This document shows positions 25,314 to 36,200 of a stretch of DNA of 64,000 nucleotides, piece by piece. This stretch comes from Diphasiastrum complanatum (Eukaryota; Streptophyta; Lycopodiopsida; Lycopodiales; Lycopodiaceae), in assembly GCA_029204225.1 (NCBI GenBank), contig CM055110.1:45966267-46030266 (forward strand), in the 5' to 3' direction. The stretch's first letter is position 1; the number at the start of each line of letters is the position of its first letter. The translations under genes and the position numbers were made by a program. A model generated the notes under the pieces. The model was not told where the DNA came from. It did not search any database and saw only the letters and a program-made list of their open reading frames with translations.

Positions 25314-26088
25314 AAGAACCAACCAAGAAGATAAACTTTTCCAAACCCTAAATGTGCCCTAAAAGACACAAAAACCAACAAGTATCAAATCTGACAAATC
25401 AACACCGGAATGTGTCGAAACCACACATTAGATGGATGTAGGAACTCACCCTCCTACAAGCCTTGTGTGCTGAAAATTTCAGCTTGAAATTGCATTACAA
25501 ACTCAAAAACCAGCAAGCAAAGAATCAGGTTAGCCTCCAACAAAGCTTTTTTCGGAACCTTTCTTTCTTGCCAAAAAGTGTGAACAATACACACACGGAT
25601 AGGGCTGTTGCAACACCCTACAAATGGTAATATGCTATCCAATTTTCAGCCTCAGAATGTGATCGGATCATCACAAAAAAATTAGCGCCTTCTTCCACAC
25701 CTGGAAACAAGCAAAAAGAAACGGATCTTCACTTTGTAAAACTGAAAAATAGGGCAGCAGCGGACTAACGGAAGTAGGATAAACCTACACGGATGTGAGC
25801 GACCTAAAAGAAGCCCCGAAGAAGATAATTAATGGCACCTTCCTGCAACCTGAAAAATCAGCAAACAACAACCTGATTTTTGGGCGCCCAAAATCCTGTT
25901 ATCTTCTTTGATGTGTGGCGCCCTCCTGCAAAAAGGAAAAGAGTCAAAAAACGGATCTTCACTCCAAAAAATCAGTAAAGGTGCTGAGTTTTTGTGATCC
26001 CTAAGTGAAGACTATCTCTTTCGGTAGGGCGCCCTAAATCAAGCATAGAAGATCCATGGCTCTGATACCATGAAATGTTAGGTCTAAC
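25314..26088 (-). other. Copia leader region
   Basis: Non-coding sequence lies between the primer-binding site and the gag ATG. A second copy of the primer-site-like TGGTATCAGAGCCATGG lies near 26056-26072, about 35 bp inside the first one. Confidence 0.5.
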
Positions 26089-26103
26089 TTGGCTCTGATA
26101 CCA

Positions 26104-26247
26104 TGTTAGAAATCCATAAATCATAATATGGATGCACAGACTAGGATTCGAACCCAGGACCTCCATCATACCGGATGGGATGCTCTACCACTGAGCTATC
26201 CGCCCTGTTTGATAGTTCTATCTAGAGTGTGGATTGATATTCCAACA
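26104..26247 (-). repeat. 144-bp LTR carrying a tRNA-like sequence
   Basis: On the minus strand it begins TGTTGGAATATC directly after the polypurine tract GGCTTGAGGGGGGG and ends GGATTTCTAACA. The perfect primer-binding site TGGTATCAGAGCCAA (26103-26089) follows directly. Both flanking signals and TG...CA ends define a very short LTR, in the size range of TRIM elements. Half of its length is a tRNA-like segment. Confidence 0.72.
26134..26205 (-). pseudogene. tRNA-derived segment inside the LTR
   Basis: 72 nt on the minus strand resemble a tRNA. The acceptor half GGGCGGA pairs with TCTGTGC at six of seven positions, counting G-T pairs. The D arm reads GCTCAGTGGTAGAGC. The T arm CTGGG-TTCGAAT-CCTAG is intact, and the B box GGTTCGAATCC is perfect. 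The anticodon arm is irregular (CCATC/GATGG stem around a 6-nt loop), so no anticodon can be assigned and a functional tRNA is unlikely. Internal pol III promoter boxes appear preserved. Confidence 0.75.
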
Positions 26248-26363
26248 CCCCCCCTCAAGCCACACTTGGTTGGGGTCCTAGTTGTGACCTGCCCCACAAC
26301 TTAGGCCACCTAACCATGGCTTTGACACCATGAACTGTTAGGTCTAACGTGGCTCTGATACCA
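26248..26363 (-). mobile_element. 116-bp PBS-to-PPT internal domain (TRIM-like)
   Basis: Between the LTR ending at 26364 and the LTR starting at 26247 there are only 116 bp. These contain a primer-binding site (TGGTATCAGAGCCA), the leader motif TTAGACCTAACA and a polypurine tract. The first ~50 bp recur in almost the same form at 26055-26103. This is the layout of a miniature terminal-repeat element, or of two elements joined through shared leaders. Confidence 0.55.
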
Positions 26364-26782
26364 TGTAGAAAATCAAAGTGCCAAGATCCTTCTAACATTC
26401 AATCTCCATATACAAGAAGAAGAAAAAGAGGGAGAGGGTTAGGCGCCCTCAAGGAGAGAGAAAGTAGTAGCAATGCTTGAAAGGGAATGAATTACAAATG
26501 AACAAAGAGTACATATAAATAGGCCTTCCAAGGGCCTAGACTCTTCCAAACTCTAAGTTCTAGAACCTTCCAAGACCCACTACTAATTATAGGGCACCCC
26601 CAAATGTCAAGATAGGGTCCCTTAACATTTAAACTTTACTTGGACCCACGAATTACTACTGGACCAAAATTGGGTCCAACTCAACTAAAACTAACTTCTT
26701 AACATGGTCTAAATAATAAACTTAACCCATGGTTACACAAGTCTCGACTTTTTGGGTCAAAGTAACCTATGGAAAACTAACA
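26364..26782 (-). repeat. Copia 5' LTR
   Basis: On the minus strand it starts TGTTAGTTTTCCATAGG and ends TTTTCTACA just before the primer-binding site. A TATTTATAT promoter-like box lies near 26512-26520. The first ~60 bp (CCATAGGTTACTTTGACCC) are shared with the copia LTR ending at 32971, so the two are related families. Confidence 0.65.
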
Positions 26783-27403
26783 TTATCAATTTGCACCTAT
26801 CCCTTGCTAATGCCCATCCTCCAAAAAATTTCCTTCCTCACCAAGGAGCCTTCCTCCCTCGGGACAACCCATTCTTCTCACCATTTAACAAAGAAAATTA
26901 GTCAGCAAAAGTCATGCTAAAAGAATGTAAGCTCAAATAAAACAAGGAAAGAATAACCCATCGTGTGTTGTGCAGTATTTTGGCATATCATTTCAAAGCA
27001 GCTATCCAAAAGCAATAGAAAGTATGGAATCATTACCGAAGTTTCAATAACTTAGTTATTGAAGAAGATTTCTCACATTCAATGCATAGAAGTCCATGAT
27101 ATTTATCAGACAATCATACAAAGAACAGAACATTTTACACAACCTCTAGCCAACAGAACACTGCTTAAATAGCATGGTCAGAAAATGTGGAGAACTCTTC
27201 CCTTCACAGTCTAAATAATCCAAAATAAATCATCGGGAGATCAAGAACAACTTTACTATGAAGATATCTAGCCAGGACACCCACAAATCCCATGACCCAA
27301 CTTGGAAGAAATAAGAATGTCTTATCACAAAGTCTTAAAGAACATTAACCTGAAGGATCTTCTACTCCAAAATCTAAACTAGCAGTAGGAATGGCAATTG
27401 GAA
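26783..27403 (-). other. PP1 3' flank / presumed 3' UTR
   Basis: No gene was seen. The PP1 transcript should end here, but no clear AATAAA was found on the minus strand, so the poly(A) site is not placed. Confidence 0.4.
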
Positions 27404-27634
27404 TCAGACCTTGAAGGGGGGAGGCGTCCCTGCTCTTGCTGCATTGTTATTTCCAATAAACGGACCAGGCTTTGGTTTCTTCTCAGCTGGTTTCAGGATT
27501 TGGAAAGAACACATCAAAGTATCATCAACACTCATCATAGCTCCAGCATTGTCAAACTCGCCGCAATAGTTTGGTGCTGAGAATATTGTGACGAGCTGTC
27601 TCTTGGCAAAAAATTCATAACCGTCTTCCACAAC
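27404..27634 (-). CDS. TOPP: PP1 exon 3
   Basis: 231 nt begin after a GCCTCCAG acceptor, following a 127-bp intron (27635-27761). They encode [19 protein letters not shown], the [11 protein letters not shown] loop and a C-terminal tail ending TPPPFKV with stop TGA at 27404-27406. Confidence 0.96.
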   Translation of the reverse strand, partial: VVEDGYEFFAKRQLVTIFSAPNYCGEFDNAGAMMSVDDTLMCSFQILKPAEKKPKPGPFIGNNNAARAGTPPPFKV

Positions 27635-30216
27635 CTGGAGGCAGACAAAGGGTAAGAGATACACAACAGCTTTCTAAAGATTCTTGAATCACTTAACATA
27701 TCTTTCTTGTTTAAACTTGACATCAATACCTTGAAACGTTGTAAAGGCTATACAGATCTACCTGATGAGCTCGACATATGAGATCAAGGTCATGTTTCTT
27801 AAGAAAATCTGATACACTGTTACAGCCGAAAGTGTACGACACACCTCGGTCATTTTCACCCCATCCCTGAACATCTTTATCAGGATCAGACCAAAGAAGA
27901 TCACATAACAGACCTGCATCTGGCACATCAGTGGGTCGAGCTATTTTTCTAATCTGATCCAAATCAGTCAGATTTGGGGATAGACCACCATGCATGCAAA
28001 GAATTTTTTCATCAATTAGAGCAGCAACAGGCAAACAGTTGAAGCAGTCGGTGAAAGTCTTCCAAAGCTTGATGTTAAAACGTCGCTTACACTCGTCATA
28101 AAAGCCATATATACGATTGATTGAAGCACATTCATGATTACCCCTCAATAAGAAAAAGTTCTCTGGGTATTTTATTTTGTAAGCCAGAAGCAAGCAGATT
28201 GTTTCAAGACTTTGCTTTCCTCGATCAACGTAGTCTCCCAGGAACAAATAGTTAGCCTCGGGTGGGAATCCACCATATTCAAACAACCTAAGCAGGTCTG
28301 AATATTGTCCATGGATGTCTCCTGCAATTAAAGTTTCAGGTGCAAAGTAACAAGATCACAAAAACGAAAAGTCTTCAACGATCGAGACAAGCAAAATCTT
28401 CTTTTGAAATGCCCCAGTTTTGAACAAGCACATGCTCACCATCTTTGTTTTGCTTCAAAAAAATGCAGTTTACACATCTCTGAAAGTAAGTGTTTTCTGT
28501 CAATGTTATATGAACCAAGAAAACATTTCTAAGAACTGTAGGTTGCAGAAATAAATATTTAGTACATGTTTGCTTTAACCACTAAAGTTCTCCGAATTGG
28601 CAACCCTAAAAATCCATACAGATGTTAAAGTACGATTTATTGCTCAAAAATTAGTAATGGTTGCACTGTGATTTTCTGACAATACTTCTACAGAAAAAGT
28701 AAAGGGAGACGATCAATTTCATCATGCATAGTCAGCGCTAACATCCCCATTCACATCATCAGCAACAAGAGTAGAGCAGATCACCTACACAAACATACAT
28801 CCACAACAGTTCTCATATAGATTTTCCAGTGATTCTTCAGAGGTGAAGGGCCAACTCAGTCATGAAAAAGGCTATCAAAAGCAAAGTCAATCATATGAAG
28901 TCGCCACTTCCTCATACAAAAATATGGGAACACGGAAATGTTACATTTCATTACTGCAGGAAAGCTGATGGGCAAAATGCACCACTCAAGATAGAAAGAA
29001 TCGGAAAAACTAGTTAGGGACGAATACCTCCAACAAGACCTGCTCAACAGCAGAATAATATAAGGATGCATAGTCTAGGATAGTACCCGACATAAGAACG
29101 GAGGCATCATCAGTACCCAAGAGCACTTGCAGGTTACATGCACAAACATGTCCACCCAGACATGTACAAAAAAAAATTTAAGACTTTAAATTATAGAACC
29201 TGCATCGCATCCCTTTGTACTATTCCTTTAGCATAACTGAATCAGGATAAAATGTTTGCAACATTGCAAGTCAGTCTATCATTCTTTTGATGAAAGAATA
29301 AAAGAAGATGTGTCTACCAACAATTTCTCCGAAGACTTCAGCAAAGTTAATCTCATCTTATCATATCCTGTTGCACAGCACTGACAAAACATCCTGCAAT
29401 TACAATAGAACCTCGCATTCTATGTTGAAAAAAAGTACTCAGAGCAGCTTCTTGATCAGTTCTGTTTTTTAATAGTGCTCTTCTTATTAAACCAAATCAC
29501 CTCATCAATACCAACAGCATCAGCATATTGTGGACTGTTGGCTTCAAAACAACAAAAAGGATCGGAGTATCAAGTAACAAATGGAGTCAATGATACAAAA
29601 AGCTTTTACCGGCCTTGACAATCTTATATAAATATTATGTTTGCCAATCTTCCTAAAATAATTACTTAATTCATATTGTCATTCTATGTTCAAGGAGATT
29701 GATCAAGCATGGAAGCGACATTGTGAAATTTTGCAGTAGGATCACAAACTTTAGATCAATAAGGGCCTTAAGTCTAAACAAGAGAATGCATCAAGCCTTT
29801 CTGGGTCCCATTCAATTGCTTTAAACACTGAAACATGAAGAACAAACTGATCATTGGGTGCAAAGACTTTTTGTCCCAAATTTTTTCAATATAACAGATA
29901 GGCGACCTTGTCATTGTGGTTAACTAGATTGTAGATCGTTAAAAGCAAGTCAATTGCTAAAAAACACCTGAATAATTATCTTTCTTTCTCTGGAGGAGAT
30001 ACTTCTTCATTGCATGTCATATGGGTGACCTCTATACTTGGTTTCATTTTATCTTAGCTAGCAGCAAGTCATATGATTTAGTCACATTAACTTTATTTTG
30101 TTTTAGGTTCAGTACTACAGCTTGGAGACGTTATATACGCTCCCTCATTGCTATACACACTTGCAAAATATACTCCTTTTCTGTCTTATGTAAATTAGGG
30201 TATTCAAAAGACGTTT

Positions 30217-30270
<54 letters not shown>

Positions 30271-33200
30271 CTCCAGCTATGGTTTGATCCCCCCATCACT
30301 CCCTCCCCTCCATCTCCTTCCCCCCCCCTCCCCTCCCTCCATGGCCAAGAAGGTAAGGGAGAGCCAATGTTTCATCAAACGCATTTCGAACAAAGAAACA
30401 CGTTTGAAACGCCCTGTTTCAAAACGCGTTTCTTTCGTTCGAAACGACTGTTATAATAGTGGAAATTTTTTTGACTGAGGAAAGCTACCATACGCAGTTT
30501 CTCTTTTTGAAATTGCATTCTCTAGAGCATTCTCATGAAATTGGCTGTATCTATCTAGTACTAGTCTTTCTATGACATGTCTAAACACCAAAGAACCCAT
30601 TAAAACCCATTTTCAAAAAAAAAACCCTAAAAAAAATTCCCGTTTTGAACCTGAACCTCGCGTTTCAAACCCATTTCAAAACGACGTACGAAACGGACCC
30701 ATGAAACATTGGGGAGAGCCCACGCTCCCCCAACCCGTCCTCTCTCCCTACCACCTCCTCCGCCCCTCCTTCCTTCCCCATCCCCCTTCCTGCTGCTGCA
30801 CAGCAGGGTCTCGTACCACTTCTACCCTTGGGCCTCATCCCTCTCAATCACCGGTTCCCATTCCTACTGTTTACCCTTCCCCAGATATCTCTGATCCTTA
30901 TACCCCATCCGCCCCTCTTACTCCCTTTCTTTCTACGGTGGACTATTATAGCACCAAAGCCTTCAAAAACTTTCTTGCCTGTGAACTGAAGTTACCTGAG
31001 ATCCAATCATTGAGATCGAAAGTTACTCACTTACAGGAGGAAAACAATCGCTTCTACCTAGGATTCTAATGCTTTGCTGTCGGCAATCAACAATTTACAG
31101 CAACAAATTTTTGATATGCTAGCAAAACATGCAAAGAATCAAAAGGATTTGAAAGAGCTGACACAGTTAAGGCAATTACTGCACCAGCCCTTATTTACAC
31201 CTGACATTTTCACGGGGGAAAAGAAAGATAGACCCCCTGAAGTGGTCATTTCGTGGATAGATCAGTTGAATCGCATTTTTCCATGCACTATTCTTCCGAC
31301 GAAAATAAGATCAACTTAGCTATCATGTACTTTCAAGGTAAAGCTTTTACTTGGTGGCAAGACGAAAGGGGTAAGCCGGAAGCTCCGAGGTTGTGGGAAC
31401 TTTTCTATAAGGCTTCAAGGTGGCCTTTCTTCCTATACTGGATGACTTCGACTTCTATCGTCAGTATGTGACGATTCAGATGGGGAACCGGCCCCTTGAT
31501 CAATATATGCAAGAATTCCAAGAGGTATTTTCTCGTTTTGCTACTAGAATAGATCCTCTATTGGTAAAGTTGCATTTTATTATGGGATTGCCTAGAGATT
31601 ATCAGCTAGAGGTTAGGAGGAACCAGCCCCTTACCCTCGATGATGCGGTTCGCTTCGCCCGCATATACGATGGTACTCGTATAGTGCCTAGACCTGAGGT
31701 TGGAGTTTCTCCCGACGTAAAGGGTAAGAAACCATTCTTTTCAAAGAAAGGAAAAGATAAAGTGAAAGAAGTTTCGATTGGACCAAGTAAATCGAAGAAA
31801 AGATCTTCTATAGACCAAAAGACTTTCGCTAGAGCCAAAAGCGACAATCTGTGTTTCAATTGTATGGAACTAGGTCATGTAGGAAGGAATGCCCTGAGAA
31901 ACAGACGCAAGCTAAAGGAGCATCTTTTAAGACGCCAGGTAACTCTAGCATTTCAAGTATTGATCTTTCCTTTGTTGGTAATTTTGTGTGTGAGCATTGT
32001 TGTTTTAACACGGCTATTTTTGGCCCTCACGACCTCATTCGGATTGTTGACGGCCAGGCCGTAACAATTTTATTTGACGATGGTTCTACACACAATTTTA
32101 TTAACTCTAACTTGTTGCATAAGCTAAAGGTGGAAACAAAGGAAAGTGACCACCGATATGTGGTGAAGCTGGCAACGGGAGCAAAAAGCCAAGTATGGGA
32201 CCGGATAGTCCCGCATCCGCCGATTCAGATTCAAGCCTATAACGATAATTTAGACTTTCATATCAGGAATCTAGATAAAGTAGATGTAATACTTGGTAAG
32301 GAGTGGCTCTATGAGAGGAATGAGTCACTGAAGAAAAACTATGTAACTCACAGTTTGTCCTTCTTACATAACGGTTCACTCATTGAATTAAATGGAAATG
32401 TGGATATTTCTTCTCTGTATATACTTTCTGCTTTAGAAACAGTTAAATGCATGGAAATTGTTGATTGTAATTCATACATGTGTTGGTTGAAGCATGTAAG
32501 AAATAGAAGCCTAAGGATCCAAGATCTTAACCATTCAATCACACAAAGCATTCTCAAAAGAAAGAAAGAGATGGCTGGTAACCCTCTTGTAGAAACTCGT
32601 GGACATCCAAGGAGAATAGTAATGATGCTTACAAAAGTGTTTGATACAAAAGAGATGCACACATATACATAGTCTTTCAAAATAACTATCTAACTTCATG
32701 ACCATTGACTATCCAATTTCTATGACTATCTAACTTTCTATAAGTTACATAGAAAGAATAAGATACCTCCAGATTGTCAAGTTGGGGTACATAATGTCAC
32801 AATTAGGCCTAGTGGACCCACGAGTCCCTACTAGGTTAAGAACATACTAACTTAGCTAACTCTAAGTTTAGCAGGCCTAATGGAGATAAATAAACCATGG
32901 TTACACGACTCTCGACCTTTTGGGTCAAAGTAACCTATGGTTTTCTAAGCGATTCCACTTACATTCCAACAAACTCCTTAAACGGAAATGCATGACATAA
33001 CATGAAGTAACTTCTCGAAAGAGAAAAATGCAACTTGCTATCCGAACAACATTTCGCGAAATAAACTTCGCACCGAGGTAGTCAAAATCTCATCCCCAAT
33101 CATGTCCAACATATAAAAGGAAAAGAATGCGTAATAATGAAGCATCAAGTGGAAGGGTGAGGATTTGCATGCTCCATCCAAAGTAGGGAACCAACATATG

Positions 33201-36200
33201 AGCTGTCCAACAGCCTTACCTTTGTCAACACTTTGTTGTCCAAAGTGTTCCGAACTTGGATCTTACTGCCAAAGTCTTCAATAGTCTTCTTGATGAACTA
33301 TGGGCTGCAAACTTGACAAAGCAGTGGGCTGTCCACTAGAAGTAGATGGCAGTCCCTCCTCTTCATGATTAGATGGTGACACCAAATCTGGAAATACTTC
33401 AACATATGCATCATGGGGGCAGTCCCCTTTCATAACATGAGTGGGCGCAACATCTTAGGAGATCTTTTCATCAAAATGAACATCACGACTCACTATGATC
33501 TTATTAGTATCCAAATTGAACAACCTATAGCCCTTGCTTTCACTATTATAGCCAACAAAGATGCACTTAACTCCTTTATCATCAAGTTTGGATCGAAGCT
33601 TATCGGGAATGAAAGAATAAGCCGTGCAACCAAAGATGCGAAAGTGAAACCTTGGGCTTCTTACCATACCAAACTTGATATGGAGACAATACCTTCAAGG
33701 CCTTAGTAGGACACCGATTGCTAATTTATGCCGCCGTTATGACCGCTTCCGCCCAAAACTTATGAGACAGGCCCTTAGTTATGGATTTGGCCCATTACAT
33801 TCGCCGCGTCCATTTACATTTTCTTTACTTTATGCATAAGCAGGCCTTGGGCCCTTTTTTATTCATTAGTGACACTTAGACTATATGGTTGGCCTTTGGC
33901 CTTATTATTCGACATATTACTGGAGGGTGGGGGCCTTCTTGGAGGGCGCACTATTATCCCTCCCAGTTGGGCCCTAGCCACTGGAAGCTTCCTTTTAGGG
34001 CTGCCTTTTTGAATGAGTTTTTTGGCTACAGTTTGTCAGTTGGGGCCTCTACTATTTCTAGATTTGTTGCTACTATTTTCATGCATCATGTCTTTTTAGA
34101 TGATGCATTGATTTCTTGGACCTTCTGGAGCTTTTGGAATGTTGCTCTTCTCGTGATATGGGCCTTGAGGGTACCGTATGCCATTGCTACTTCTCATTCA
34201 TGGGCCCTATGGATACCTTGGGCTTTTGACCATGTTGATGCATATTTCTCCATTTTAGCTATCCTTTGTCAGGATAATCTCCTTGGTGCTAGTCTTCCGA
34301 TGCTGCTATCTTTTCTTGGGGCACCTTGCACATATGGTTGATGGTTACGTGTATCATGCGGCTATTCGCGATAAGTGTCCATCTCTTTTCCAGTTTCCTT
34401 ATTGGCTTCCCGTTGCTGATGTAGTTCTACCTTCTCGGGCTTTTTGGATACCTTGGTATGATGTCCCTAACTTTTGGGCTGATCCTCTACTAGCTTGGGC
34501 ATTACGGATACCTTGGCACTCCTGGTTGCTGCTTGATCTTCTTCTGGTTCCTTGGCATTCCTGGTTGTTCCATATTGCTTGGTTTCCGATGACGCGGCTG
34601 AGATGTTTCCTTCGTCGCCATGATGTTGATCCTGAGTTGTTCCTTTTCTTACCAAATGGCATGCACCAAGTTCGCCTTCACCATAGTCGACGCTGCCGAC
34701 AGATTCAGTTTTCGATCCATTGGGATGGTCGTCCTATTGAGGAGGCCACATGGGAGCCTATTGATGTCTTTTATCATACGCCATCACTTGCGGATCAGGA
34801 TCGTGCTCTTGCTGCACTTGTTGATTCCTCTACATCAGATGCTGCTCTAGTTGTTGATGCACCAGAGCTTGCTGTTGTTTGATCCAGTTTCTTTTCGGCA
34901 GTTGGGTCTTTTTTTTTGTGTCGGGGAGAGTTGTGGACTTGGCTCATTACATTTGTCGCGTCCATTTACATTTACTTTACTTTATGCATAAGCAGGCCTT
35001 GGGCCCTTTTTTATTCATTAGTGAAACTTAGACTATATGGTTGGCCTTTGGCCTTATTATTCATTATTAGGCCATTTGGACATATTACTGGAGAGTGGGG
35101 GCCTTTTTGGAGGGCGCACTATTATCCCTCCCAGTTGAGCCCTAGCCACCGGAAGCTTCCTTTTAGGGCTTCCTCTTGGCTATAAGTAGGGAAACTGTGT
35201 CATTTGTTATTCAGCTGATGATATTGATCTCTCTCTTTAGTCTCCTTAATCTCTCTCTTTCCTGCTTTCTAGGGTTAAGTCTTCTTGCTTATGTGATGCT
35301 TTCATAGTTTAGCTCTAGATCAGTTGTGGCTCTATTCGTAACTCCTTTGCCTTGAGCATGCATCGAGCCATCTCCATAATAGTGCGATTCTTCCTTTCGG
35401 CAACACCATTTTGTTGAGGTGTGCAAGGAGTTGTCATTTGATGTTGGATACCTTTGCTTTGAAGATAAGCACCGAACGTATTCTTGATATATTCCCCTCC
35501 TCGATCAGCGCGTAGGATTTTCAAAGAGTGACCAAATTGATTTTCTATCATTGCTAGAAAATCCTTAAAGCATTGAAATACTTCAGATTTTGCCTTCATA
35601 GGATAAATCCATGTAAATCTAGAAGGTCATCAATAAAAGTAACAAAGTACTTACACCTACCAATGGATTCGGTCCTCATTGGACCACACACATCGCTATG
35701 AACCAAATCGAACTTGCCACCAACTAGAATAGTTCCATCAACTGGAAAAGCTTGCCTTTGAAATTTCCAGGTATGCATCTTTCGCATACATGTCCTTCGG
35801 GATGCTCAATATTAGGAATGTCTTCAACCATATTGAATCTCTTCAACATCTTCAAGCTAGCAAAGTTGAGATGTCCATACCTAGCATGCCATAATTCAGC
35901 CAACTCCAAAGAATGTGAACTTGATGCAATAAGACAAAATGATGAAGCCCTTCGCTCATAGGTATCCATAAGAAACAATCCATCACGCAATGTTCCCGAA
36001 GCAATGATCATGAGAGATCTCTTTGGGTCTTCAATAAGACACTTGTCTTCTTTGAACTCCACAACCAAGCCTTGGTTCATAATAGTAGAGACCGATATGA
36101 GATTCCTGGAACATAAAATACATTGCAAAGGTACTTCTCCTCACCATTGGGTAAGATAATGGCGATCACTCCAATACCTTTGATAGGATAAGAGGTGTTA

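Larger units (their letters stand above)
33777..35342 (+). mobile_element. Internally deleted Ty3/gypsy chromovirus
   Basis: Two direct LTR copies (33777-34008, truncated; 34929-35342) flank 920 bp that contain only the integrase C-terminus with a chromodomain. It lies inside a copia integrase gene: the frame on either side ([16 protein letters not shown]) is contiguous in the family. Flanks CCCTT (33772-33776) and TCCTT (35343-35347) could be a diverged target duplication. Exact ends are uncertain by a few bases. Confidence 0.8.

Noticed and set aside
26134-26205. A functional tRNA gene
   Set aside because: The anticodon arm is irregular, one acceptor pair is lost, and the segment lies inside an LTR; tRNA-derived is the safer reading.
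34399-34662. Gln/Arg-rich minus-strand ORF of 87 codons
   Set aside because: Complement of the repeated chromovirus frame; the plus strand carries the recognisable chromodomain.
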